Positions 7,061 to 15,202 of a DNA stretch of 15,393 nt are shown piece after piece. The notes beneath the pieces are model-generated. The model saw nothing but the letters and a program-made list of their open reading frames with translations, was not told where the DNA came from and did no database searches. How positions within the stretch are numbered: the first letter of the stretch is position 1; each line of letters starts with the position of its first letter. Source of the stretch: DASZXJ01 sp035545895 (GTDB lineage: Bacteria; Planctomycetota; Phycisphaerae; Tepidisphaerales; Tepidisphaeraceae); NCBI GenBank assembly GCA_035545895.1, contig DASZXJ010000138.1:1-15393 (forward strand). Direction: 5' to 3'. Position numbers and translations under genes: made by a program.

Positions 7061-7111
7061 CCAATGACCAAGCCGCGCTTGGAGATTGGGCATTGGTGCT
7101 TGGTCATTGTG
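7061..7111. repeat. Inverted repeat of CCAATGACCAAG/CTTGGTCATTG words
   Basis: CAATGACCAAGC at 7062-7073 is a perfect 12-bp complement of GCTTGGTCATTG at 7098-7109. The 24-nt loop contains related words (CTTGGAGATTGGGCATTGG). Similar words occur just upstream (AATCCCAATGTCCAAATCCC, 7024-7043). The left arm contains the start codon of the lipoprotein gene and the right arm encodes its hydrophobic signal core. It belongs to the same general type of element as those at 2012 and 15203. Confidence 0.8.
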
Positions 7112-7909
7112 GCTTTACTCGCCATTGGTTGCCATTCCGAACCCAAAGCCGATGTTCCGGTCAAGCCCATCGTCGCGCTCACCCGCGTCTCAACGATGGC
7201 GCCCGATGCGCCCGAAGTGCTCCCCGTCATATTTCACGTGGACATTTTCCTGCTCTCATTGCCCAAGGGTTCTTACAGTGCCAACGAGGATTTCTGGAAA
7301 CGCATCGACGAAAACTGCGTCGATCCCGCCACCAGTGATTTGCTTTACAAGAATGGCATGCGCATTGGCGTGGCGCGGAATACCGAGATCGAACACTTCG
7401 CCAAGTTCATCACCGACCTGGTTCCCAAGCAGAAGTTTTCGTTGACGGCCCCGGAAATCAAGGAAATGGAATTCGATTTGAAGACGGGCTTGCCGTCACA
7501 AACGCTGTTTCATTTTGATCGCACGAACACCGTGATCGGCCGTTCGTTCGATGGCTGCGACAACCTGCTCCGCGTTTCATTCGAGCCGGCCATGCGCAAG
7601 CCCGGCCAACTGCGGATGACCATCTGCCCAGCCGTTCGCGCATTGCGAAAGAAGCTGGAATACACCGAGCGCAACAACGAGATGGAATTTCAAACCGTCA
7701 CGCCCGAAGCCATTTACGATTTGAATTGCCGTGCCGACATCCCGCCTGACAGTTTCCTAATCATCACGCCCTCGCCGGATGCGGCGCGTCCCACGAGCAT
7801 CGGCCACGCCTTCTTCATGAAACAAGCCGCCGCCGAAGAACTGGAACAAATCGTCCTGGTCATCCCCAAGCCGATCAAAAACGAAACCAAAGTCGCAATG
7901 GGCAAGTAG
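7064..7909 (+). CDS. Lipoprotein of unknown function
   Basis: Predicted 281-residue lipoprotein. MTKPRLEIGHW is followed by the hydrophobic stretch CLVIVALLAIG and a lipobox cysteine at residue 23 (LLAIGC-HSEPK), so lipidation and anchoring in an envelope membrane are likely. The mature protein is soluble, mixed alpha/beta, with no further membrane segment. Notable stretches are FHVDIFLLSLPKGSYS, SLTAPEIKEMEFDLKTG and FDGCDNLLRVSFEPAM, and a C-terminal block ends SIGHAFFMKQAAAEELEQIV then LVIPKP. I do not recognise a named domain. The frame extends back to 6965, inside the aminotransferase gene, but the region before 7064 is repeat-like and the signal peptide needs no more residues. No Shine-Dalgarno sequence precedes the ATG, which lies in a 12-bp stem. 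It follows argD by 53 nt and may share its transcript. It converges on the GH106-like gene with 7 bp between the stops. Confidence 0.75.
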   Translation: MTKPRLEIGHWCLVIVALLAIGCHSEPKADVPVKPIVALTRVSTMAPDAPEVLPVIFHVDIFLLSLPKGSYSANEDFWKRIDENCVDPATSDLLYKNGMRIGVARNTEIEHFAKFITDLVPKQKFSLTAPEIKEMEFDLKTGLPSQTLFHFDRTNTVIGRSFDGCDNLLRVSFEPAMRKPGQLRMTICPAVRALRKKLEYTERNNEMEFQTVTPEAIYDLNCRADIPPDSFLIITPSPDAARPTSIGHAFFMKQAAAEELEQIVLVIPKPIKNETKVAMGK

Positions 7910-7916
7910 CAACCGT

Positions 7917-10900
7917 TTAGCGGCGGCCTGCAGGAACGGATGCTTCTCGCAACACCTCCGGCCTGATTTCGCCGATCCATTCCCGTCCCTTCGCCACTCT
8001 CACTCGCACCGGTCCCAATAGTCCCGAATCCATCAGTTTGTCAGTCGGGCGATATGGGTTATACGTCGTCCAGGTGATCCGCTGATTTTCCGGCAAGGCG
8101 GAATCCGCAATCAAACGATTCACCCATAAATTCGTCACTTCAACCTCCAGCCGATTCACGCCCAACCGGGTTGCGCCCGTCAAATCCACCGCATCGGGCG
8201 GCTTCCACACAACTCCCAGATCGTTGCCGTTAACCGTAACGCGCGCCAAGACCTCCACGCGCCCCAGATCAAGCACCAGACTCTGCTTCAGCGCAGCCTC
8301 ATCCAACGTGAATTCCGTGCTGTAGGTGACCGTCCCTGAAAAATGACTCACACCCGGGTCTGTGTGTTCGGTCAAAGAAATCAGTGACGGAAGCCGCACC
8401 TGCGGCGGAGCACCTCGACCCGCTGGGAACCGAAGCTCCCACGGCCCGGCGACCTCGCTCTGGATCGGCATTTCGCTTACCAGTTCGCGCTGCGCGTCCG
8501 CGCGGATGATTCCCGTCCCGGAAGAGAACACCAAAAATACGGATTCGTGCGGCTCGAGCTTGACCGCAACGATGGTCCTGCCATCGTCCTCCCGGACTTC
8601 GGCCGCGCGGACAACTTGTCCACTCTGCGGATACCAAAGCTCTACGCTCTTTTTCGAAACACGAAACGTGCATTCCGTCGTGCAGGGCTGCGCGAGATGA
8701 TTGGCGATGAAATAAAAATCCGTGTCTCCGTCGCGACGGTGGGTCCAAAGCAGATCAGCGGGCCGCGCATCGAGCGAATGAAATTCAAAGTCGTGCGGCG
8801 TCTGGGTCTTTGCCAGCGCTTCGGCTGGCGTAATTCCCCACATCACCCGGCCACTCCCCAATGTGTGCTCATCCGGCCCGGGCAGGCCCGCACGAACCGG
8901 TGATGCTCCCCATAGCTCATCGGTGAGTCTGCGAAATTCATCCGCCGCCGATTCGTCCATCAAATCCGGCGTGCCGGTCGGTTTGGATCCCAACACAATT
9001 CCACCCGCACCCACCAACTCGTGCAATTTGCGCAACGCCGCCAGCGTGAGGCGATCTCCACCAGCCAGCACCAGCATTCGATAGTTCATCCCATCGGGCA
9101 AAACGAATCGCCCATCGCGAACGCTCAATCGTTCGACCAGTACCTCATCGCCGCAGGCATCGAATGCGTAACCGGCCGGCGGCACCGGGCGCGTGCGAAA
9201 CGTCGTGATTTTCAGCGGTGTGTCGTTGCCTAGATGGTAAAGCAGATCCACGATAGGCTTTCCCTGCTGCAACATGTAACAACTGCGGCTGATGGTCTTC
9301 CAAAATCCGCTGCTTTGATCCCACCACGTGTTGTGACGCTGATAGGGTACGTAAAAACCGGCTTCGGTCACACCGGGCAGGCGGTCATCCCATGGCTGAT
9401 GAACGTACGCCAACACCACCAAGCGGTTGATCCCCAGTGAAAGAGCCGCGTCGGCAAACGGCTTCATCATGGCAGGATGGGCATTGGCCCGGCTGCCGGT
9501 GAACGCCTCCGCCGCTGCGATCGGCTTGCCATAGACATGCGACGCCATCGCGGTTTCAAGGCAATCGATGTTGCCTTCCGTCTGGGTCATCCAGAATTCG
9601 CCCATCGGAATGTCGGTCTGACCCTTGGCCTGGAAATTGTCGCTGGGCAGGCAAGTCGCGATGCCCGGCGCCTGGGCCATGAGCGTCATTCCCTCGGCCT
9701 TGCACAGTTCGCGAAACGTGCCGTAGTAGCGCGTGCTCATGAGGTCCGCGATGGTCCGCCGCACGTCATACAGAAATCGATCGGACCGCTCCGGGCTCGA
9801 CACCACGCGCCCGAGCATCGCCGGAAGGTATCGCAAGAGATCGTAACCCCGCAGCCCGCGAAACTCGTCGCGAAACAGAGGCGTCCAGTTCTGAGCGCCA
9901 TGTTCGGCACTATCCATTTGCACGCCCGTAAGCCGCGCCCCGGGAACGCCGCGAATGACCGCCAGAATCCGCCCCGCATAGTTGTCGAACTGAACCTTCG
10001 CCGCAGCAGCGCTGAGCTTGTCACACTCAAGCCCCATTGTTTCCACCCGGCCGTGCTTGGTGCGCATGCCGGTAGGCGTGTGGCCGATGCGCAGAACCGT
10101 CCACTGTCCCGCCGGCGCATTCCACGTCAGCTTGCCGCCGGTATCCGTCGATGCAGTCAGATCAACGATCTGATCCGGATCGATCACTTCATTGCCTTGA
10201 TAGGCCGGCGTGCGATCCGCCTGCGGAAGGTCAACAACGTTGCCCGATTTCTTCTCCCACTGGTCTATCCGCGCTTCGCCGGACAGATCAACCGAAGTGA
10301 GCACAATGTTGTCGTCATTATACGAATAATTATGTCCCCAATCGTGCAGGTTCAGTCGATACCACCGCGCCACATGCGCGGGAAACGAAAGGGTCTGGCG
10401 CTCCCAACTGTCGTGCAGATAACCGACCGGCGGGAGGTCGCAGATTTTCTCCCAGGTCTGCCCGTCCTGGCTGCATTCCAACTGCCCGATCGCCGGAGCG
10501 ACGCGCATGTTCTCGCCGAAAAAATCGTCGCGCCAGGGAAACGGGCGAGGCAATTCTGTCGCGATGACCAGCGCTTTGGTGTTTCGCCGCAGGGTATAGG
10601 ACAGACTGCGCACCGTGGCCGGCTGCGTGTAATCCATCGTCACCAGGACCGGCTGGCGGTCCGCTCGCGGGCTGATTCGCACCTGCGTGCGCTGTGGCGC
10701 GTTCTCCGGATTGAAAAGACCGGTTGCATCGAAATCAGTTGTGTTTGATGAAATCCGTGGATGAAGCGACGCAACCGATTCCCCGGCATTCGCAGGCGAC
10801 GGATACGCGAGCACTGCAACGTCGCGATAGTAATCGAGTTTCGTCGGCGGCTGAGGCAGTTGAATATTGAGCTGTTGACCACCGTCAACACGCGTTTCAC

Positions 10901-11303
10901 TGCCCACCAGCCTCTGCATGCCCAGTTCCGGCGTGATCCACGGACCGCCCGCGACATAGCCGCTGCCGGAATTGACTTCCAGCGACAAATGAAGCCGCGC
11001 GCACTCCGCTGCCGCGAACTTCACCCGCTCCAGCCACTCCGGTGACAAGCTCTTCAACGCATCCGGCCGGTTCGTGAACACCTGCTCATAGAGAATCACC
11101 CCGCTGAGCCCAACCCGCCGAATGGCCTCCAGATCCTTGGTAATCCCATCATTGGTTGTGACCGATTCGCCCCAGTACCACCAAATCCGCGGCCGCGCCG
11201 AATCCGGCGGCTCGTGAAAAAGGTCTTCGCGCGTCTGAGCGAAACCGGAAACCGCCAGGTTCAAAAGAATCAGCACGATAAGGCAATGAGCGATCGATCG
11301 CAT
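7917..11303 (-). CDS. Secreted GH106-like glycoside hydrolase (alpha-L-rhamnosidase type)
   Basis: Predicted secreted enzyme of 1128 residues. The chosen start gives the signal peptide MRSIAHCLIVLILLNLAVSG with likely cleavage at GFA-QT. An in-frame ATG at 11333 would add ten polar residues and is less likely. The N-terminal part carries the PF17132 pattern: FHEPPDSARPRIWWYWG, GITKDLEAIRRVGLSGV and SGYVAGGPWITPELGMQRLV. The catalytic region holds MDSAEHGAQNWTPLF (from residue 473 counted from 11333), MGEFW (577-581), AAEAFTGS (glutamate 609), GINRLVVLAYVHQPW and NTWWDQSSGFW. Glu477 and Glu609 are 132 apart, equal to the catalytic pair I recall for BT0986 (Glu461/Glu593), quoted from memory. 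A C-terminal galactose-binding-like jelly roll ends with NPYRPTDKLMDSGLLGPVRV. The likely role is removal of alpha-L-rhamnose from plant or algal polysaccharide, though many PF17132 proteins are uncharacterised. It is divergent from the modular protein at 11523. Confidence 0.88.
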   Translation of the reverse strand: MRSIAHCLIVLILLNLAVSGFAQTREDLFHEPPDSARPRIWWYWGESVTTNDGITKDLEAIRRVGLSGVILYEQVFTNRPDALKSLSPEWLERVKFAAAECARLHLSLEVNSGSGYVAGGPWITPELGMQRLVGSETRVDGGQQLNIQLPQPPTKLDYYRDVAVLAYPSPANAGESVASLHPRISSNTTDFDATGLFNPENAPQRTQVRISPRADRQPVLVTMDYTQPATVRSLSYTLRRNTKALVIATELPRPFPWRDDFFGENMRVAPAIGQLECSQDGQTWEKICDLPPVGYLHDSWERQTLSFPAHVARWYRLNLHDWGHNYSYNDDNIVLTSVDLSGEARIDQWEKKSGNVVDLPQADRTPAYQGNEVIDPDQIVDLTASTDTGGKLTWNAPAGQWTVLRIGHTPTGMRTKHGRVETMGLECDKLSAAAAKVQFDNYAGRILAVIRGVPGARLTGVQMDSAEHGAQNWTPLFRDEFRGLRGYDLLRYLPAMLGRVVSSPERSDRFLYDVRRTIADLMSTRYYGTFRELCKAEGMTLMAQAPGIATCLPSDNFQAKGQTDIPMGEFWMTQTEGNIDCLETAMASHVYGKPIAAAEAFTGSRANAHPAMMKPFADAALSLGINRLVVLAYVHQPWDDRLPGVTEAGFYVPYQRHNTWWDQSSGFWKTISRSCYMLQQGKPIVDLLYHLGNDTPLKITTFRTRPVPPAGYAFDACGDEVLVERLSVRDGRFVLPDGMNYRMLVLAGGDRLTLAALRKLHELVGAGGIVLGSKPTGTPDLMDESAADEFRRLTDELWGASPVRAGLPGPDEHTLGSGRVMWGITPAEALAKTQTPHDFEFHSLDARPADLLWTHRRDGDTDFYFIANHLAQPCTTECTFRVSKKSVELWYPQSGQVVRAAEVREDDGRTIVAVKLEPHESVFLVFSSGTGIIRADAQRELVSEMPIQSEVAGPWELRFPAGRGAPPQVRLPSLISLTEHTDPGVSHFSGTVTYSTEFTLDEAALKQSLVLDLGRVEVLARVTVNGNDLGVVWKPPDAVDLTGATRLGVNRLEVEVTNLWVNRLIADSALPENQRITWTTYNPYRPTDKLMDSGLLGPVRVRVAKGREWIGEIRPEVLREASVPAGRR

Positions 11304-11522
11304 ATGGATGTACTCGTCTTGGACTGGCCACATTCTAAATGAAAGCGACCCTTATTACCTCACCGCGACGGAAAATCGTCAGGTGCATCCGCATTCACAT
11401 CACGAACCCCGCATTACATATTCTGCGTTCCCAAATCTCTCCCACTCGGTATACTGCGCCTTCTTCCCGGGGTGCAATGAGCCGTTTGTGGTCGATCGGT
11501 TTTGAAAAACTGGAGATCAGCC
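11304..11522. promoter_or_regulatory. Divergent intergenic region with candidate rightward promoter
   Basis: This 219-bp region separates the divergent starts of the GH106-like gene and the modular secreted protein and must carry promoters for both. On the plus strand TATACT at 11450-11455 (5 of 6 to TATAAT) is preceded at 16 nt by TTCCCA at 11428-11433 (4 of 6 to TTGACA). A transcript from there would have a leader of about 60 nt, and GGAG at 11512-11515 sits 7 nt before the ATG at 11523. I see no clear promoter for the minus-strand gene and no long palindrome. Confidence 0.3.
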
Positions 11523-13043
11523 ATGACGTATTCACGAGTGGTTTGGGCGGCGATGGCGGGGCTTTGGTGGGTTACGACACAGCGCTTGGCGGCGCAACAG
11601 GATGAGCCGGTTCAATCTTATACAATTCATATCCAGGGCGATGATTCAAAACCAATCGAAGGCGCAAAAGTATGGGTAACGCGGGATTATCCGCAGTTTC
11701 CCGCAGTTCTGCCCGATTCGCCCCGGGGATCGGCGCGAGGCACAACCGACACCAATGGTCAGGCGACCGTTCGCCTTCCGGGCAATTCGTTCAACCTGAT
11801 GGCCACGCTGGATGGCTATGCGCCTCTTTTTCTGCGCGGGCTTACAGCGGACCCGCGACAGGTCATCGAAGCGCGCCTTTCGCGAGGGCAGACGATTTCC
11901 GGCCAAATCATGACGGCCGATCACAAGCCGGTCGGCAGCGCCACCGTCATCGCACGCCGCGCAAACTTTGCGATGAGTTACATGGACGAATTCACGCCCA
12001 AAGCCAAGACCAGCCCCGACGGCAAGTTTTCGATCGAACATGCCGCTGAAGCGGATTATCTGCTCAGCGTGCAGTCCGCAAGCGCCTCCGGGCAGTGGTC
12101 TTTCGATTCGCTGGCTTTGCAGGTTAAACCCAATTCGCAGACTGCTCCGGTTGAAATGGTCGCCAAAGCCGGCGTGGTCATCGAAGGAAAGCTCACGGGT
12201 CCCGACGGGGTGAATGTCGGCAACAGACGCGTGACTGTCCTGATCCGTTTGCCGGCAGAAATTCGATGGGAAACCACCACCAATCCAGACGGCAGTTTTA
12301 CGCTGACGAATATCCCCGCTGGCTGTATCGGCACGATCGCGTTTCCCACCATTCGCGACTACGCCACGATCACATCCATCACGCAACCTTCGCACGGACT
12401 GAATCCGAAAATCAATTCCATCGATCTGAAGATGCCCGAAGCCGGCACTTATCGGGGCGTCGAGGCCCGATTCATTAAGATGGTGGAAATTCAGGGCCAG
12501 GTCATCGATCCGACCGGAGCGCCGCTCGCCGGAGCGATGATAATCGCCGAGCCAACCAGTCGCATTTTCACAAGCGACGCCGATGGCCATTTCACCGCGC
12601 TGCTGCCGCCGGGCGTTGAAGCGAGATTGCGAATCGGCGGTTCCAATACCATGAACGCTTCCAGTGGTCCGACGTTCAAAGTGACTGAAGGAAAAAACGA
12701 AGATCAGACGCTGATGGCCGTCCCCAAGGTGGAACTTCCGCACGCGGATGAAATTACCGGCAAGGTTGTCGATGCCCAGGGGCAGCCGGTTCCGGGAGCC
12801 ATCGTATCCATCAACAACAGCGCCATACTCCCCCGTTCCATGGTTTTGCCGGGCCGAGGCGCCGCGAGGCCGACCTGGCAAGGCGGCATGTCACAGCCCG
12901 CTCAACTGACCGCCGATTCCAGCGGCGCATTCCGGTTCGATAAACTCGATCCAGGAAAGACCGACATCTGGGCATCTCAGGGAGTTCTGGGCTGGGGATT
13001 TAAGGAGCGAATTTCATCCACGGCGCGCGATGTGGTCATCTAA
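11523..13043 (+). CDS. Secreted carboxypeptidase-regulatory-like modular protein, N-terminal part before an in-frame TAA
   Basis: Exported protein read as 506 residues up to TAA at 13041-13043. The start ATG 11523 has GGAG 7 nt upstream and opens the signal peptide MTYSRVVWAAMAGLWWVTT with likely cleavage at RLAA-QQ; another ATG at 11502 adds seven residues without a better ribosome site. Five beta-sandwich modules of the carboxypeptidase regulatory-like type follow at about 35-100, 120-190, 217-280, 317-375 and 410-490. Each has an I-x-G-x-V/I strand, then D-x-x-G-x-P-x-x-G-A and a later D-x-x-G-x-F turn, for example EIQGQVIDPTGAPLAGAMII and EITGKVVDAQGQPVPGAIVS. No catalytic domain is seen. 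Such modules usually mediate binding or structure. The same frame continues past the stop into further modules and a propeller (13044-14918), so this is probably the front part of one 1131-codon gene. Confidence 0.85.
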   Translation: MTYSRVVWAAMAGLWWVTTQRLAAQQDEPVQSYTIHIQGDDSKPIEGAKVWVTRDYPQFPAVLPDSPRGSARGTTDTNGQATVRLPGNSFNLMATLDGYAPLFLRGLTADPRQVIEARLSRGQTISGQIMTADHKPVGSATVIARRANFAMSYMDEFTPKAKTSPDGKFSIEHAAEADYLLSVQSASASGQWSFDSLALQVKPNSQTAPVEMVAKAGVVIEGKLTGPDGVNVGNRRVTVLIRLPAEIRWETTTNPDGSFTLTNIPAGCIGTIAFPTIRDYATITSITQPSHGLNPKINSIDLKMPEAGTYRGVEARFIKMVEIQGQVIDPTGAPLAGAMIIAEPTSRIFTSDADGHFTALLPPGVEARLRIGGSNTMNASSGPTFKVTEGKNEDQTLMAVPKVELPHADEITGKVVDAQGQPVPGAIVSINNSAILPRSMVLPGRGAARPTWQGGMSQPAQLTADSSGAFRFDKLDPGKTDIWASQGVLGWGFKERISSTARDVVI

Positions 13044-13082
13044 CTCTCGCCGCAGGACGACAAGATCACCATCGACGGGACT

Positions 13083-14918
13083 TTGTTGGATGCCGATGGC
13101 AAACCCGCGCCAGGCGTAGCAGTGTATATCTCGCAAGGGGCCAACATCAGCGGAGATATTTTTGCCAAAACTTTAACCGACGCCGCGGGGAAGTTTTCTG
13201 CCTCTTTTGTCATGCCCGTTGAATACAACCGGCCATACCTATGGCTGGTTTGTAATGGCAAGCCCGGTTTATTGTGGCGAAGCTTGCCGCAAGCTTCGCT
13301 GCATGATTTGCATCTTCAGTACAAACCTGCCGTGCATCTGAAGGGCAAGGTGGTTGACGGCGACGGGCATCCCGTCAGGCAGGCGCGCATCACGCCTTCT
13401 CAGTTGGAGGATCCTGATCTGGGCATGTTTGTCTTCTCGCGCGGCGTGGCGCAGGCGGCGCCGTTTGCCGAAAGTCGAGAGGACGGCAGTTTCGAACTCG
13501 ATGGCTTGCCCCGGGGCGCGACCGTTTATTTTCGAGCGCGACACGATCATTATGGAGCGGGAACATTGATGGCCGTCCAGAATTTAAGCGACAACCGGAC
13601 GCTGGACGACATCAAAATGACGGATGAGATCGTCATTGAGGGTTTTGTACGCAAAGCCGACACTCAACAGCCCATTGCCGGCGCGACGGTTTTCCTGACG
13701 GAGAATTCCGGCTCCAGCGAAGACTCAAGGCGAGATACGGACTGGCACTTAAATCAGACAGTCACCGACGCCGATGGGCACTATCGAATGGGGGGATTGG
13801 ATTCGCGCAATTTCATCAATAATGCGGCCAACCTCCGTGTGAAGCTTGGCGAGGGGGAGCCGCCGCAAATCGAAGGGTCGCTTCGCTATACAAAGCGGCT
13901 TTACACAGGGGATCACGTCACGCTCAATCTCGATGTTGATCGTCCTTTGGCGCTGCGCGAACAAGAATGGCGACTGCAACCGGGTAAACCCGCTGTCAGC
14001 CACGCGCTTGTCGCAGTGGCGGAAGACGCCGACCCGAACTTCAAAGATAAGTCCGCCTACGCGGATACGCTGACCGTTTACGACGGCGCTGGCACGATAC
14101 ATGGACAAGCAGGTGGACTAAATCAGTTCTCATGGGCCGACTCGCACATTATTGCAGCATCGCCTCGGGATGGATCGATCTGGTTGATTGAAACAAGCGG
14201 CCGGCGACTGCTCCACTATTCCCGCGAAGCAAAACTGCTTTCCGAAATAAAGGGAACTCAATACGAAAGTTTGGCGATTGACCCGAAGACCGGCAACATC
14301 TGGACCCTGTCTGACGGCGGGCGCGCCGGAACAAGCACGATCCATGTTCTCAATCCTGACGGTGTTGAAATGACCTCATATTCGGCGGCCGGTGGAGACC
14401 TGGCGTATAGCGCTCACGATGATTGTTTCTGGATCGCGGGATCACAATTGTCCAAAGTGGATCGGAATGGCAATACCATCGCGCAAGGCGCAGTCAAGGT
14501 GACTTATGCCGCGTCTTCACTGGCGGTGAATGATAGCGACGGATCGGTCTGGCTGACGGAACGATCGCATCCGCAGATGGAGACAAGCGTGGACCGTCTG
14601 ACGATCTTCGAATCAAACGGCCAGGTGAGAAAGCAGGTCGATGGTTTCGATGGCGCCGTCGTTGTCGATTCATCGCACGGCGCAGGATGGGCTTTCAGCC
14701 GCCGGACTTCCAATCCACGGCTGGTCAAGTTTGATCTGAATGGCAATATCCTGCAGACGATTCCGCTGACCGGTTCCTCGCTGGCGATCGAGCCCGATAC
14801 CGGATACCTGTGGGTCGGCGGTCCAGCGGCAATCGATCGGCTTGACCTGGAAGGCAACGTCGTTGCCACAATCAAAAGCAATCAGAAGACCGCCAAGTGG
14901 ATCGCGCTGATTCCTTAA
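13083..14918 (+). CDS. C-terminal part of the modular protein: three regulatory-like modules and a six-bladed propeller
   Basis: This stretch is in the same frame as 11523-13043 and has no stop from 13044 to TAA at 14916-14918. It lacks its own signal peptide and ribosome site and could start alone only at TTG 13083, so I read it as the continuation of the interrupted gene. Counted through from 11523, module 6 (about 514-565) contains TIDGTLLDADGKPAPGVAVY and continues the series. Module 7 (about 604-680) has LKGKVVDGDGHPVRQARIT and module 8 (about 702-780) has IEGFVRKADTQQPIAGATV. Residues about 860-1131 hold six propeller repeats in which a G-x-I/V-W-like strand is followed by a G-turn: DGSIWLIE, TGNIWTLS, DDCFWIAG, DGSVWLTE, HGAGWAFS, TGYLWVGG. 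This resembles NHL/SMP-30-like six-bladed propellers. Binding of a ligand or surface polymer is plausible but not shown. Confidence 0.82.
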   Translation: MLDADGKPAPGVAVYISQGANISGDIFAKTLTDAAGKFSASFVMPVEYNRPYLWLVCNGKPGLLWRSLPQASLHDLHLQYKPAVHLKGKVVDGDGHPVRQARITPSQLEDPDLGMFVFSRGVAQAAPFAESREDGSFELDGLPRGATVYFRARHDHYGAGTLMAVQNLSDNRTLDDIKMTDEIVIEGFVRKADTQQPIAGATVFLTENSGSSEDSRRDTDWHLNQTVTDADGHYRMGGLDSRNFINNAANLRVKLGEGEPPQIEGSLRYTKRLYTGDHVTLNLDVDRPLALREQEWRLQPGKPAVSHALVAVAEDADPNFKDKSAYADTLTVYDGAGTIHGQAGGLNQFSWADSHIIAASPRDGSIWLIETSGRRLLHYSREAKLLSEIKGTQYESLAIDPKTGNIWTLSDGGRAGTSTIHVLNPDGVEMTSYSAAGGDLAYSAHDDCFWIAGSQLSKVDRNGNTIAQGAVKVTYAASSLAVNDSDGSVWLTERSHPQMETSVDRLTIFESNGQVRKQVDGFDGAVVVDSSHGAGWAFSRRTSNPRLVKFDLNGNILQTIPLTGSSLAIEPDTGYLWVGGPAAIDRLDLEGNVVATIKSNQKTAKWIALIP

Positions 14919-14930
14919 AAGGAAAGTTAC

Positions 14931-14977
14931 ATCGCGATGGCGCAAGCGACATCGAAACCCACTTGCGCCATCGCGAT
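14931..14977 (+). terminator. Perfect 16-bp hairpin after the modular protein gene
   Basis: ATCGCGATGGCGCAAG at 14931-14946 is exactly complementary to CTTGCGCCATCGCGAT at 14962-14977, with a 15-nt loop. It starts 12 nt after the stop codon at 14918. The stem is GC-rich and stable but no T-run follows (TGCAACCGG), so it is not a canonical intrinsic terminator. An RNA-stabilising or Rho-assisted role is possible. Confidence 0.55.
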
Positions 14978-15108
14978 TGCAACCGGATGACCTGCGGAAA
15001 CGCGCAGATGCGCGAAGATTCAGCGCATTTCATCAACCCATCCGCTTGTCCGACTCGTCATATTGCGCGCACTTTTGTGCAGGTTTTGAGAGCCTTGAGA
15101 AACGGATA

Positions 15109-15160
15109 GGAATTTCGGATTTGGGATTTCGGATTGCGGATTTGGGAATTGGAATTGCGC
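15109..15160. repeat. GGATTTCGGATT-type short tandem repeat
   Basis: The words AATTTCGGATTTGGGA, TTTCGGATTGCGGATTTGGG and AATTGGAATTG follow one another as degenerate copies of a short unit of about 7 to 14 nt built around CGGATTTGGGA. No gene is visible in it. It lies 42 bases before the GGTCATT repeat and may be part of the same composite element. Confidence 0.6.
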
Positions 15161-15202
15161 GACATGAGTCAGCATGGCGCAACAAAGGAGCCGCGGGTCG
15201 CT

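Noticed and set aside
9477..10748. Plus-strand open frame of 423 codons
   Set aside because: It is antisense to the GH106-like gene, whose motifs are unmistakable. Its product is Arg/His-rich with no recognisable domain, as expected of a shadow frame in GC-rich DNA.
11646..12881. Minus-strand open frame of 411 codons
   Set aside because: It is antisense to the regulatory-like modules, with low-complexity composition and no family resemblance.
14937..14990. 17-codon peptide MAQATSKPTCAIAIATG
   Set aside because: It merely translates the two arms of the 14931-14977 hairpin, and no properly spaced ribosome site supports it.
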